A stretch of 41,709 nucleotides of DNA from JBBQFD01 sp038321575 (GTDB taxonomy: Bacteria > Bacillota_I > Bacilli_A > RF39 > UBA660): positions 1 through 41,709 of the forward strand of contig JBBQFD010000004.1 in assembly GCA_038321575.1 (NCBI GenBank), in the 5' to 3' direction. The notes below the pieces were generated by a model. It was not told the DNA's origin. It worked only from the letters and a program-made list of their open reading frames with translations, and did no database searches. Each line of letters opens with the position of its first letter. Positions within the stretch are counted from its first letter, which is position 1. Positions 7,607-16,324 of this stretch are shown here, one piece after another. The translations under genes and the position numbers were made by a program.

Positions 7607-8539
7607 ATGTCTTTTACAAGTACTGTAAAAAATGAAGTAAGTAAAATTGAAACAATTAAAGCCGAACGCATTGCTGAATTATCAGCTATCATAAATAATA
7701 TTGGAATAATTAATAATGGTATTAAAATAACCACTGAAAATGCCAGCGTTGCTCGCAGGATATTTAATTTAATTAAAGATCTATATAATATTAGTGCCAA
7801 AATCACAGTTCGTAAAGGTTATAATTTTAACAAAAACTACTTATATATATTAGAAATTACGCAAAGAAATAATAATATATTAAATGATTTAAGTATATAT
7901 GAAAGCCATACAAGACTAACTATCCCTAAAAACTATCTAATAGATGATGAAGAATCAGTTAGAGCTTATCTTCGAGGTTTGTTTTTATCCATAGGAAGCA
8001 TTAACGATCCCAAGACAGCTAGATATCATTTAGAGTTTTTAGTTGAAAACGAAGAGTATGCCAAATTTATCGAAGAATTATTAAATAATTTTACTTTAAA
8101 TAGCAAAGTAATTAAACGTGAAACAAAGTATATGATTTATATTAAGGAAGCTGAAAAGATTGGGGATTTTTTAAGAATTATTAATGCTAGTCAAGCTGTT
8201 ATGTACTATGAAGACATTAGGATTTATCGTGATCATAAAAACATGACCAACCGTTTAAATAATTGTGAGCAAGCAAATGTCGATAAAACAATCGCAACAG
8301 CAATGGACCAAACGCATGATATAGAATTACTTGATACTTCAGGAGCACTTGATTTACTTGATGAAAAAGTTAAAGACGTTTGTATTTATCGTTTGAAATA
8401 TCCAGATGCCTCACTGCAAGAACTAAGTGAAATTATTACTATTGAAACTGGCAATTCAATTACCAAGCCAGGATTACATCATCGTTTTGTGAAAATAAAA
8501 ATGCTTGCCAATAAAATAAGAAATAGCCAAAGAAAATAA
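7607..8539 (+). CDS. whiA: DNA-binding protein WhiA
   Basis: Protein of 310 residues. The N-terminal two thirds is the degenerate LAGLIDADG-like fold (VRAYLRGLFLSIGSINDPKTARYHLEF), and the C-terminal part is a helix-turn-helix (LQELSEIITIE, then KPGLHHRFVKIKMLA). In actinobacteria WhiA is a sporulation regulator; in Bacillus (YvcL) it influences cell division and chromosome segregation. It is cotranscribed with yvcK, with ribosome binding site ggtggtgat. The stop codon lies within the terminator. Confidence 0.95.
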   Translation: MSFTSTVKNEVSKIETIKAERIAELSAIINNIGIINNGIKITTENASVARRIFNLIKDLYNISAKITVRKGYNFNKNYLYILEITQRNNNILNDLSIYESHTRLTIPKNYLIDDEESVRAYLRGLFLSIGSINDPKTARYHLEFLVENEEYAKFIEELLNNFTLNSKVIKRETKYMIYIKEAEKIGDFLRIINASQAVMYYEDIRIYRDHKNMTNRLNNCEQANVDKTIATAMDQTHDIELLDTSGALDLLDEKVKDVCIYRLKYPDASLQELSEIITIETGNSITKPGLHHRFVKIKMLANKIRNSQRK

Positions 8540-8558
8540 AAAACTTATTTTCTTTTTT
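8532..8558 (+). terminator. Terminator overlapping the whiA stop codon
   Basis: Eight-pair stem GAAAATAA / TTATTTTC, loop AAAAC, six T. The left arm contains the whiA stop codon. Confidence 0.85.
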
Positions 8559-8564
8559 CTTGTA

Positions 8565-8593
8565 AAGACATAAAGGTAAATTTATAGTATAAT
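8565..8593 (+). promoter_or_regulatory. rplI operon promoter
   Basis: -10 TATAAT at 8588-8593 with a weak -35 AAGACA at 8565-8570 (17-base spacing). It is placed just after the whiA terminator and 24 bases before the rplI start. Confidence 0.5.
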
Positions 8594-8616
8594 ATTAGTA
8601 TTAGTGAGGTGACTTT

Positions 8617-9063
8617 ATGAAAGTAATTTACATCAAAGATCTCAAAGGTCAAGGTAAAAAAGGTGACATAAAAGAAGTCAAAGATGGTTATGGTAGCAAC
8701 TTTCTAATTAAGAGCGGTTATGCTATAATAGCAAATGAATCAGGAATCAAGCATATAAATACCGAAAATAAACGCAAAGAAAAAGAAACAGAAGAAGAAA
8801 TTAAAAAAGCTAATATAAATAAAGAAAAAATAGAGAAATTAGAACTTAATTTTAAAGTAAAAGTTGGTTTAAAAGATCGTGTCTTCGGGAGCGTAAGCTC
8901 TAAACAAATTATTAGTGCTTTAAAAGATAAAGGGTTTGATATTGATAAGCACAATGTCCATCTAGATACTGCCTTAGGCGTTTTAGGTGCTCACATTGTC
9001 AAAATAGAATTACATAAACATGTAATAGCTAACCTCAAAGTAGAGTTAGCAAAAGAAAGATAG
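8617..9063 (+). CDS. rplI: 50S ribosomal protein bL9
   Basis: Protein of 148 residues, the normal L9 length. The N-terminal rRNA-binding domain reads MKVIYIKDLKGQGKKGDIKE followed by VKDGYGSNFLIKSGYA, a canonical match. A lysine/glutamate-rich connecting helix (residues about 45-75) leads to a C-terminal domain with LKDRVFGSVSSKQI. Ribosome binding site gaggtga. It starts an operon with the replicative helicase gene 8 bases downstream, a widespread Firmicutes arrangement. Confidence 0.98.
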   Translation: MKVIYIKDLKGQGKKGDIKEVKDGYGSNFLIKSGYAIIANESGIKHINTENKRKEKETEEEIKKANINKEKIEKLELNFKVKVGLKDRVFGSVSSKQIISALKDKGFDIDKHNVHLDTALGVLGAHIVKIELHKHVIANLKVELAKER

Positions 9064-9071
9064 GTGCTATT

Positions 9072-10415
9072 ATGGCTGAAAAAGTAATGCCTCATAATAT
9101 AGAAGCTGAACAAGCAGTATTAGGATCAATGTTTTTATCGAAATACGCTGTTCAAAAAGCAATTGAGAATTTAAATGCTGATATTTTTTACTTAGATAGT
9201 CATAGTAAAATTTTTAATGTGTTAGTTGAATTAGATGAAAAACATAAACCAATTGATATTACAACTGTAACTGCGGAATTAGATCGTCTTAAACTACTTA
9301 AACAAGTAGGGGATGTCGAATACTTAAGCGAAATTATCAATTCAGTTGCTAGTGCGGCTAATATTGATGAATATATTAAAATAATTGATGAAAAAGCCAT
9401 CCTTCGTCGTTTAATTAATGAAGCAACTACCATCTTAACCGATAGTTTCAATAGTAGCGAAGAAGTAGGAGAAATCCTCGATCAAGCTGAAAAAAAGATC
9501 TTAAATGTTGTTAGAACTCGTAAAGGAACAGAGTTTAGAACTATTCAAGATGTTTTATTTAAAACTCAATCTGATCTAGAAAAATTAGCTCAAACAAAAG
9601 GAGAGATAACCGGATTAGCAACTGGTTTCTATGATATTGATAAAATCACTACCGGCTTACACGGCAATGAATTAATAATTATTGCTGCCAGACCAGGTAT
9701 TGGTAAAACAGCATTCGCGATGAATATTGCAACTAATATTGCCATGAATTTAGGTGAAACTGTTGCCATCTTCAACATGGAAATGGGTGCTGAACAATTA
9801 GCAACTCGTATGTTATCGTCAGTTGGTCAAATTGAAGGATATAAACTTCGTAGTGGCCATCTTGAAAATAATGACTGGAAACGTATCAATGAAGCAATTA
9901 GTCGTTTAGCAGATACCAAGATGTATATTGATGATACTCCCGGTATGACAATAAGCGAAATAAGAGCTAAATGTCGTCGTTTAGCAAGCTCTGATGACGG
10001 ATTATCAATCGTAATTATTGACTACTTACAATTAATAAGCGGTACTGCACGTTATGCTGGTAACCGCCAACAAGAAGTATCAGAAATATCACGTTCTTTA
10101 AAGACTTTAGCTATGGAATTAGAAATTCCTGTTATTGCACTTGCTCAGTTATCACGTACCGTTGATGGTCGTGAAGATAAACGCCCAATCTTAAGTGACT
10201 TAAGAGAATCAGGATCAATTGAACAAGATGCCGATATCGTAGCCTTCCTTTATCGTGAAGATTATTATAACCACGAAAGCGCAATTGATGAAAATACTAG
10301 TCGCAGTGAATTTATTATCGGTAAACACCGTAATGGACCAACAGCAACTATTGATTTAATCTTTAAAAGAAATACCAGTACATTTGTAAACTTCGTAAAC
10401 AAAGAAGAAAAATAG
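9072..10415 (+). CDS. dnaB: Replicative DNA helicase DnaB (DnaC in Bacillus)
   Basis: Protein of 447 residues. The N-terminal primase-binding domain starts MPHNIEAEQAVLGSMFL; the RecA-like domain carries Walker A ARPGIGKTAFAMN near residue 210, Walker B IVIIDYLQLISG, the QQEVSEISRSLKTLA helix and the late arginine region. Hexameric DnaB unwinds the fork and recruits primase. No intein or frameshift is visible. It follows rplI with an 8-base gap and precedes the peptidase gene by 8 bases. Confidence 0.97.
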   Translation: MAEKVMPHNIEAEQAVLGSMFLSKYAVQKAIENLNADIFYLDSHSKIFNVLVELDEKHKPIDITTVTAELDRLKLLKQVGDVEYLSEIINSVASAANIDEYIKIIDEKAILRRLINEATTILTDSFNSSEEVGEILDQAEKKILNVVRTRKGTEFRTIQDVLFKTQSDLEKLAQTKGEITGLATGFYDIDKITTGLHGNELIIIAARPGIGKTAFAMNIATNIAMNLGETVAIFNMEMGAEQLATRMLSSVGQIEGYKLRSGHLENNDWKRINEAISRLADTKMYIDDTPGMTISEIRAKCRRLASSDDGLSIVIIDYLQLISGTARYAGNRQQEVSEISRSLKTLAMELEIPVIALAQLSRTVDGREDKRPILSDLRESGSIEQDADIVAFLYREDYYNHESAIDENTSRSEFIIGKHRNGPTATIDLIFKRNTSTFVNFVNKEEK

Positions 10416-10423
10416 GTGATTTG

Positions 10424-11884
10424 ATGAAAAAAGTAGCTATGTATATATGCTTAATACTAATAAGTATTAGTGTTTTCTTGTTGGGATTTAATTATAAAAA
10501 TAGCGAAGAACCAAATGTTTTTTATCAAGTTTATCTTGATGAAAATATTATTGGTGTTATTAAATCTAAGGCAGCTTTAGAAAAATATATTAATCAACGT
10601 GGTGAAGCTATTAAAAACAAATATAACATTAAAGATGTTTATTCTCCTAATGGTCTTGAAATAAAAAAAGTAGTAACATATCAAACTCATTTTGATGATG
10701 TTAATAAAATTTATAGCGAAATAGAAAAACAAAGACCATTTACTATTATGGGCTATCAATTTACTATCAAAGGAACTAAAGATAGTAAGAAAATATTTGT
10801 AACTGAAAAAGAAGTATTTCATAATGCTGTTATTCAAACAACTAAGACATTTGTTGGAACTAATCAATATTTAGCTTATGAAACAAAAACGCAATCAGAA
10901 ATTACAACAATCGGTAGAGTAATTGAAAATATTGATACTGAGGAAGAATTCACTATCAAACAAACTAAAATTTCAGTAACTGAAACTATTTATAGTGATT
11001 CAAATGAACTCGCAAAATTTCTTTTATTTGGTACAACTAATCAACAAAAAACATATACAGTTCAAATGGGTGAAACTATTGAACAAGTTTCATTAAACAA
11101 TAAAATCAGTGTGGAGGAATTTTTAATTTCTAATCCTAATTTTACCAGCGCCACTAATTTATTATTTCCTGGACAACAAGTTGTTATTGGTGTAACTGAT
11201 CCACAAATTAAAATTGTTGAAAAAGAATATGTTGTTAAAGACATAGTTAGTAATTACAAAACTGATTATGTTATTGATTCAACTTTATATGCTGGGGATC
11301 AAAAAGTAGTGCGTAATGGTGAAAACGGACTTATAAGAGTTAAACAAAAAGAAACTAGCGTTAACGGAATGATTACTATTGTTTCTGACCCTGAAAGTAG
11401 GGAAGAATTACAAGCACCAATTAATAAAATTATTAATATAGGTAGCAAACAACAAACTGTTTATATAGGTGATCTTGGGTCTTGGGGATGGCCTACTAAT
11501 CCAGGTTGGACAATTACATCTGCTTATGGTTATCGTATCAACCCTATTAATGGTACCCGTGAATTACATGATGCTTTAGATATTGCCGGAACAGGTGAAG
11601 GGTCAAATATATACGCAGTAAATAACGGAATTATAGTAACGGCTGCTTACACTTCTGTAAACGGTAATTATATTATCATAAATCATGGCAATGGATATTA
11701 TTCACTATATGCCCACTTAAAAAAATTAAATATTTCAGCAGGTAATGTCGTTGAACGAGGACAAGTTATTGGTTATATGGGCCATACTGGTTGGGCCACA
11801 GGTACCCATCTTCACTTTGCGATTTATAATACAGTACCATTAAGGGGCACAAAATCTATTAACACGTGGCTATTTTATCGATGA
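10424..11884 (+). CDS. Membrane-anchored LysM-G5-M23 murein peptidase
   Basis: Protein of 486 residues. Residues 5-24 form an uncleaved-looking signal anchor. A LysM domain lies at about 209-256 (YTVQMGETIEQVSLNNKI ... LLFPGQQVVIG), a G5-like domain at about 263-340, and an M23 peptidase at about 365-480 with zinc ligands H382 and D386 (ELHDALDI) and THLHF at 461-465. Such proteins cut peptide cross-links outside the membrane and are often linked to WalRK control. ATG 10424 is chosen over TTG 10421 because it is better spaced from aggtgat. The TGA stop overlaps the next start as ATGA, coupling it to walJ. Confidence 0.9.
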   Translation: MKKVAMYICLILISISVFLLGFNYKNSEEPNVFYQVYLDENIIGVIKSKAALEKYINQRGEAIKNKYNIKDVYSPNGLEIKKVVTYQTHFDDVNKIYSEIEKQRPFTIMGYQFTIKGTKDSKKIFVTEKEVFHNAVIQTTKTFVGTNQYLAYETKTQSEITTIGRVIENIDTEEEFTIKQTKISVTETIYSDSNELAKFLLFGTTNQQKTYTVQMGETIEQVSLNNKISVEEFLISNPNFTSATNLLFPGQQVVIGVTDPQIKIVEKEYVVKDIVSNYKTDYVIDSTLYAGDQKVVRNGENGLIRVKQKETSVNGMITIVSDPESREELQAPINKIINIGSKQQTVYIGDLGSWGWPTNPGWTITSAYGYRINPINGTRELHDALDIAGTGEGSNIYAVNNGIIVTAAYTSVNGNYIIINHGNGYYSLYAHLKKLNISAGNVVERGQVIGYMGHTGWATGTHLHFAIYNTVPLRGTKSINTWLFYR

Positions 11885-12645
11885 AAATATCAATATTAGC
11901 TAGTGGTAGCAAAGCCAACTCAACTTTTATTGATACTAATGAAAATCGCATATTAATAGATATTGGCGCCCCAGCTTTATATATTGAGACTAAACTTCAT
12001 GAATTAGGAATTGAACCAAATACAATCAACTGTATATTTTTAACTCATACTCATGCTGACCATATTAATGGATTAAGAGTATTTTTAAAAAGATATAATC
12101 CAACTGTTTACTTAAGTGAAAAAATGTATAATGAATTATCACCTAAGATAGCATTAAATAATTACGTGATTTTTGATGAGGAGATAATTCTAAACAGTTT
12201 AAAGATTACTAGTTTTAAAACTTCTCACGACTGTGATGATTCAAATGGATATATTTTTACAATGAATCATAAATCAATCGTTTTCATAACTGATACCGGT
12301 TATATAAATGTAAAACACCATCAAAAATTAAAAAACAAAACCCTATACGTTATGGAAAGTAATCATGATATTGAATTATTAATGAATGGATCATATCCTC
12401 ATTATTTAAAACAAAGAATCTTAAGTGATCATGGTCATTTATCTAATAAAGACTCAGCTCAATATTTATCTTTATTTGTCGGCAATAAAACAAAGGGAAT
12501 AATTCTTATTCATTTAAGTGAAAAAAATAATAATCCTAAAGTAGCACTGACTACTTTACAAACAACGCTAAGCAATAATAACATAGCAATTGATAAGATT
12601 ATTATTGCTAAACAAAATGAAAAAACGGAGATGATTGAAATTTGA
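11881..12645 (+). CDS. walJ: WalJ/YycJ family metallo-beta-lactamase-fold hydrolase
   Basis: Protein of 254 residues. The metal-binding motif HTHADH follows an N-terminal MKISILASGSKANS; later family motifs are FITDTGYI, ESNHD and LSDHGHLSN. These match Bacillus YycJ (WalJ), a predicted MBL-fold phosphodiesterase tied to the WalRK regulon and to coordination of division with replication. ATG 11881 lies inside the previous stop codon (ATGA); there is no separate Shine-Dalgarno sequence, so translation is presumably coupled. It overlaps rlmH by 4 bases. walJ next to rlmH is a conserved neighbourhood, though walRKHI is not here. Confidence 0.92.
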   Translation: MKISILASGSKANSTFIDTNENRILIDIGAPALYIETKLHELGIEPNTINCIFLTHTHADHINGLRVFLKRYNPTVYLSEKMYNELSPKIALNNYVIFDEEIILNSLKITSFKTSHDCDDSNGYIFTMNHKSIVFITDTGYINVKHHQKLKNKTLYVMESNHDIELLMNGSYPHYLKQRILSDHGHLSNKDSAQYLSLFVGNKTKGIILIHLSEKNNNPKVALTTLQTTLSNNNIAIDKIIIAKQNEKTEMIEI

Positions 12646-13097
12646 TAAAAATAATAGTTGTCGGTAAAATCAAAGAATCATTTTATAAAGAAGCAGTTAA
12701 AGAATATACTAAAAGACTATCCAAATATACAAAGTTAGCTATTATTGAGTTAAATGATTATAATGGTGATAATAGTATAATTGAACTCGAAAAAGAAAAA
12801 GAATTGATTTTAAAAAATATCAACGAAAAGGACTATATTATTACTCTGGAAATTGAAGGTAATGAATTAACTTCGCAAGAATTATCTAAAAAAATTAATG
12901 AATGGCAAATTACTAATTCAAATATATGCTTTATTATTGGTGGTTCTAATGGACTACATAATGATATTAAAAAAAGAAGTAACTATCATTTGTCATTTTC
13001 TAAGTTTACCTTTCCTCATCAATTATTTAGAGTAATTCTTTTAGAACAAATATATCGTGCATTTAAAATAATGAAAAATGAATCATATCATAAATAA
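12642..13097 (+). CDS. rlmH: 23S rRNA pseudouridine-1915 N3-methyltransferase RlmH
   Basis: Protein of 151 residues, slightly shorter than the typical 159. RlmH is a SPOUT-class dimeric methyltransferase acting on helix 69 of 23S rRNA. The C-terminal half is diagnostic: FIIGGSNGL, LSFSKFTFPHQLFRVILLEQ, IYRAFKI and the ending ESYHK. The start is a TTG at 12642 overlapping the walJ stop (TTGA); GGAG at 12627-12630 is 11 bases upstream. GGS-N-GL replaces the common GGS-L-GL, a mild oddity in the cofactor knot. Last gene of the rplI operon. Confidence 0.95.
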   Translation: MIKIIVVGKIKESFYKEAVKEYTKRLSKYTKLAIIELNDYNGDNSIIELEKEKELILKNINEKDYIITLEIEGNELTSQELSKKINEWQITNSNICFIIGGSNGLHNDIKKRSNYHLSFSKFTFPHQLFRVILLEQIYRAFKIMKNESYHK

Positions 13098-13117
13098 AGC
13101 AACATTAGTTGCTTTTT
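13096..13117 (+). terminator. Terminator after rlmH
   Basis: Stem AAAGCAAC / GTTGCTTT with loop ATTA, immediately after the rlmH stop, with a T-run. Confidence 0.85.
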
Positions 13118-13151
13118 AAGTGTCTAGTGAATATTATTCCCACCATTTTAA

Positions 13152-13180
13152 TTGCCTTTTTAGTTTAAAAACTATATAAT
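13152..13180 (+). promoter_or_regulatory. fba promoter
   Basis: -35 TTGCCT at 13152-13157, 17-base spacer, -10 TATAAT at 13175-13180. The start site is expected at about 13187, at the Shine-Dalgarno aggtgat, giving a leader of about 10 bases. Confidence 0.65.
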
Positions 13181-13196
13181 TATATTAGGTGATAAT

Positions 13197-14051
13197 ATGA
13201 TAGAAAACAGTAAAAATATTTTAGAAAAAGCAAGAGCTAACAAATATGCTGTGCCCCAATTTAACATTAATAATTTAGAATGGACTAAATATATTATAGA
13301 GGAATGCCAAGCTAATAATAGCCCGGTTATTTTAGGTGTAAGCGAAGGAGCAGTTAAATACATGGGTGGCTATAATACTGTTGTTAGTCTTGTTAAAGGA
13401 TTAGTAATGGACTTAAAACCAAGTATACCTATTGTTATTCATCTAGATCATGGTAGTACAGTAGACAGTTGTAAAAAAGCAATTGATGCTGGTTTTACCT
13501 CAGTTATGATTGATGCATCAAAATGTGATTTAGATACAAATATTGCTCAAACTAAAGAAGTAATGAACTATGCTAGTTTAAAAGGTGTAACCGTTGAAGC
13601 TGAAGTAGGACATATTGGTGGAGTTGAAGATAATATGAGTTCTTCGGTGGCTTATGCTAATATTGATGATGTCGCAAAATTAATCAAAGAAACAAACGTT
13701 GATTCTTTTGCCCCTGCTTTAGGCAGTGTTCATGGTATGTATAAAGGCGAAGCTAATTTAAATTTTGAACTTATGATTGAAATAAATAAGTTAATATCAA
13801 CGCCTCTTGTTTTACATGGTGGCTCAGGAATTGCCGATGATACAATTAAAAAAGCGATTGAATGTGGCATTACTAAACTTAATATAAATACTGATTTACA
13901 AGTAGTATGGCATGATGCCGTTTATCGTTTTATGAATGGTAATCCTAATATATATGATCCAAGAAAGATTATTGGATCAGGTGAAATAGCTATCAAAACT
14001 GACGTTAAAGCGAAACTTAATTTATTAGGGAGTATCAACAAAGATAATTAA
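13197..14051 (+). CDS. fba: Class II fructose-bisphosphate aldolase
   Basis: Protein of 284 residues, typical of class II aldolases, which split fructose-1,6-bisphosphate using zinc. Key motifs: HLDHG (catalytic Asp and zinc His), EAEVGHIGG, GSVHGMYKG (zinc His), VLHGGSGI (zinc His and phosphate loop) and LNINTDLQ (phosphate loop). Residues fit the Fba family better than tagatose-bisphosphate aldolase, but the two are close and GatY-like specificity cannot be excluded. The ribosome binding site is aggtgat. It is followed by murA after 12 bases; aldolase next to murA is also seen in Bacillus (fbaA-murAB). Confidence 0.93.
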   Translation: MIENSKNILEKARANKYAVPQFNINNLEWTKYIIEECQANNSPVILGVSEGAVKYMGGYNTVVSLVKGLVMDLKPSIPIVIHLDHGSTVDSCKKAIDAGFTSVMIDASKCDLDTNIAQTKEVMNYASLKGVTVEAEVGHIGGVEDNMSSSVAYANIDDVAKLIKETNVDSFAPALGSVHGMYKGEANLNFELMIEINKLISTPLVLHGGSGIADDTIKKAIECGITKLNINTDLQVVWHDAVYRFMNGNPNIYDPRKIIGSGEIAIKTDVKAKLNLLGSINKDN

Positions 14052-14063
14052 ATGGAGGTCTAT

Positions 14064-15323
14064 ATGAAACAAATTAAAATTGAAGGTGGACATGAACTTA
14101 GTGGGACTATCCGAATAAGTGGTGCTAAGAATAGTGCAGTAGCATTAGTTCCGGCATCATTATTATCTGATGATAAAGTGACAATTGATAACATTCCAAA
14201 CATATCAGATATAGATGCTTTAAACGAGATATTAATTTATCTAGGCGCTAAAGTAACTAGAGTAGGTGAAATAATGACTATTGATTCATCTACCGTTGAA
14301 AATAAGGAAATTCCCGAACATATTTCGAAGAAATTAAGAGCATCATACTATTTTATGGGTGCTTTATTAGGTAAATATAAAAAAGTAGAAATGTATTTCC
14401 CAGGTGGATGTTCAATTGGTGCTAGACCAATCAATTTACATTTAAAAGGATTTGAAGCTTTAGGTGCTAAAGTAACTGAAGATGGTAATCGTTATTCAAT
14501 TGTAGCTGATGAATTAATTGGCACTCACATCTATTTAGATATAGCTAGTGTTGGTGCTACCGTTAATATTATGTTAGCAGCAATCAAAGCTAAAGGTGAA
14601 ACAGTTATTGAAAACGCCGCAAAAGAACCAGAAATCGTTAATGTTGCTACTTTCTTAAATAGTATGGGTGCTAATATAAAGGGTGCAGGTACTAGCGAAA
14701 TAAGAATTAAAGGCGTTAATCACTTAGGTAGTGGTTTTAGTGAAGTAATTCCTGATCGTATTGAAGCTGGAACCTATGTTATTGCCGGAGCTTTAGTAGG
14801 AAATAACTTGAAAATAGAAAATATTATTCCTGAACATATTGAATCATTACTTTCTAAACTAAAAGAAATGAATGTTAAAATGGATGTTTTTGATGATTAT
14901 TTAATTATTAGTAAAACGCAAGACATGAAACCAGTTAAATTTAAAACTTTGGTTTATCCTGGATTCGCTACAGATTTACAACAACCAATAACATCATTGC
15001 TGATTCATTGTAATGGAATATCAAAGATAGAAGAAACAATTTATGAAAATCGTTTCCAAAATATTGAATATTTAAATAAGCTAGGGGCCAATATAAATAT
15101 CAATGGTCAAACCATTGATATTAAAGGACCTACATCCTTAGTTGGGTGTGAAGTTAAAGCTACTGATTTAAGAGCTGGTGCATGCCTTGTATTGGCCGGA
15201 TTAAGTGCTAGTGGTACAACTACCATAACTGAAGCAGAACACGTCTTACGAGGCTATGAAAACATCATTGAGAAACTACAAGCTGTAGGTGCTAAAATTA
15301 ATTTTGAAGAAATCGACATTTAG
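14064..15323 (+). CDS. murA: UDP-N-acetylglucosamine 1-carboxyvinyltransferase MurA
   Basis: Protein of 419 residues. MurA adds enolpyruvate from PEP to UDP-GlcNAc, the first committed step of peptidoglycan synthesis. Present are the KNSAVALVPASLLS substrate loop, the catalytic-loop PGGCSIGARPINLH with the reactive cysteine (the fosfomycin target), and DLRAGACLVLAG near the C-terminus. ATG 14064 is chosen because the in-frame ATG at 14052 precedes the Shine-Dalgarno ggaggt (14054-14059). Cys rather than Asp in the loop predicts fosfomycin sensitivity. A promoter for the next gene starts one base after its stop. Confidence 0.97.
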   Translation: MKQIKIEGGHELSGTIRISGAKNSAVALVPASLLSDDKVTIDNIPNISDIDALNEILIYLGAKVTRVGEIMTIDSSTVENKEIPEHISKKLRASYYFMGALLGKYKKVEMYFPGGCSIGARPINLHLKGFEALGAKVTEDGNRYSIVADELIGTHIYLDIASVGATVNIMLAAIKAKGETVIENAAKEPEIVNVATFLNSMGANIKGAGTSEIRIKGVNHLGSGFSEVIPDRIEAGTYVIAGALVGNNLKIENIIPEHIESLLSKLKEMNVKMDVFDDYLIISKTQDMKPVKFKTLVYPGFATDLQQPITSLLIHCNGISKIEETIYENRFQNIEYLNKLGANININGQTIDIKGPTSLVGCEVKATDLRAGACLVLAGLSASGTTTITEAEHVLRGYENIIEKLQAVGAKINFEEIDI

Positions 15324-15332
15324 TGATATAAT
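15304..15332 (+). promoter_or_regulatory. Promoter of the BI-1 family gene
   Basis: -35 TTGAAG at 15304-15309 (inside murA), 17-base spacer, extended -10 TGATATAAT at 15324-15332, directly after the murA stop codon. No terminator lies between, so read-through from fba-murA is also possible. Confidence 0.6.
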
Positions 15333-15357
15333 ATTGTATTGAAAAGAGGAGAATAAT

Positions 15358-16002
15358 ATGCTTGAACAAAAAGTATTTCCCAAAGTATTTATGTGGTTAT
15401 TTGTAGGATTATTTATATCATTTATAACCGGATTTATAGTATCTAGTACACCAAATATGATTGATAATATTTATAGAGGTGAATTTTATTTTCCAATTAT
15501 CTTAGTTGAGCTAGGATTGGTAGTATATCTATCATTTAGAATAAATAAAATGTCTTATATGACGGCTTTAATATCATATATTGTTTATTCCATAGCAAGT
15601 GGTTTAACACTATCAATAATCTTTGCTAGTTTTACAACCTCATCAATTATTAGTGTTTTTGGAATAACTGCTGTTATATTTATGATATTTGCGATATTAG
15701 GTTTTATAACCGATATTGATTTAACAAAGTTAGGAACCATTGCTTTTATGGGATTGATTGGTGTTATTTTAGTTTCTATTGTCAATATTTTTATTGGTAA
15801 TAATGTAGTTGATTTAATGATTGCAATTGTTTCAATCCTAATATTTGTCGCATTTATTGCTTACGATATTCAAAAAATAAAAAATATGGCTTATCAAATT
15901 ACTGACCCTAATAAATTAGCAATTATCGGAGCATTACGACTATATCTTGATTTTATTAACTTATTCATTAGATTATTACAATTATTTGGACGCAGAAAAT
16001 AA
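15358..16002 (+). CDS. Bax inhibitor-1 / YccA-YbhL family membrane protein
   Basis: Protein of 214 residues with seven predicted membrane segments. The last part, AFIAYDIQKIKNMAYQI then ALRLYLDFINLFIRLLQLFG, is characteristic of the BI-1 family, including the conserved aspartates linked to calcium leak and pH sensing in structurally studied members such as Bacillus YetJ. Bacterial function is uncertain; E. coli YccA modulates FtsH, and that link is not shown here. The ribosome binding site is gaggag. Confidence 0.9.
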   Translation: MLEQKVFPKVFMWLFVGLFISFITGFIVSSTPNMIDNIYRGEFYFPIILVELGLVVYLSFRINKMSYMTALISYIVYSIASGLTLSIIFASFTTSSIISVFGITAVIFMIFAILGFITDIDLTKLGTIAFMGLIGVILVSIVNIFIGNNVVDLMIAIVSILIFVAFIAYDIQKIKNMAYQITDPNKLAIIGALRLYLDFINLFIRLLQLFGRRK

Positions 16003-16011
16003 TAAAAATAC

Positions 16012-16040
16012 TTGCGTATTTAAAAAATAGTTGTTATAAT
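16012..16040 (+). promoter_or_regulatory. rpmE promoter
   Basis: -35 TTGCGT at 16012-16017, 17-base spacer, extended -10 TGTTATAAT ending at 16040. Start site expected near 16047. Confidence 0.7.
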
Positions 16041-16046
16041 TAAAAA

Positions 16047-16094
16047 GCGAGAAATTACTATGGCATATAAATGTCATGGCGGAAGGAGATAACT
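16047..16094 (+). promoter_or_regulatory. rpmE leader with hairpin and 10-codon upstream ORF
   Basis: The roughly 48-base leader contains a seven-pair hairpin ATGGCAT (16060-16066) / ATGTCAT (16071-16077) with loop ATAA and one G-U pair. The same ATG opens a 10-codon ORF, MAYKCHGGRR, ending at TAA 16090-16092, two bases before the rpmE ATG, and rpmE's ribosome binding site AAGGAG lies within it. Autogenous L31 leaders are reported in several phyla; I cannot confirm this is one of them. The upstream ORF has only a poor ribosome binding site. Confidence 0.4.
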
Positions 16095-16307
16095 ATGAAA
16101 AAAGGAATTCATCCAAAAAGCGTTAATACAAAAGTAACATGTGCTTGTGGTAATACATTTGAAGTTCAATCTAACAAAGATGAATTACGCTTGGAAGTAT
16201 GTGACCAATGTCATCCATTCTTTACAGGTGTTCAAGGTAATACTACTAAAACAGGCCGCGTTGAAAAATTTAATCGTAAATATGGACTTAAAAAAGAAGA
16301 AAAATAA
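16095..16307 (+). CDS. rpmE: 50S ribosomal protein bL31 (zinc-binding type)
   Basis: Protein of 70 residues starting MKKGIHPKSVNTKVTCACGN. The CxC pair (TCACG) and the later CDQCHPFFTG supply four cysteines, so this is the zinc-containing (C+) form of L31 rather than the zinc-free YtiA/RpmE2 form. It ends with GRVEKFNRKYGLK, as in Bacillus RpmE. ATG 16095 follows AAGGAG; upstream in-frame codons belong to the leader. Its stop is enclosed in a terminator hairpin. Confidence 0.97.
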   Translation: MKKGIHPKSVNTKVTCACGNTFEVQSNKDELRLEVCDQCHPFFTGVQGNTTKTGRVEKFNRKYGLKKEEK

Positions 16308-16320
16308 TTCTTCTTTTTTT
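16291..16320 (+). terminator. Terminator overlapping the rpmE stop codon
   Basis: Stem AAAAAGAAGAA / TTCTTCTTTTT with a six-base loop that holds the TAA stop, then more T. Confidence 0.85.
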
Positions 16321-16324
16321 ATTG

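Noticed and set aside
7504..7806. 100-residue minus-strand open frame across the yvcK-whiA junction
   Set aside because: Hydrophobic shadow of two certain genes with no ribosome binding site.
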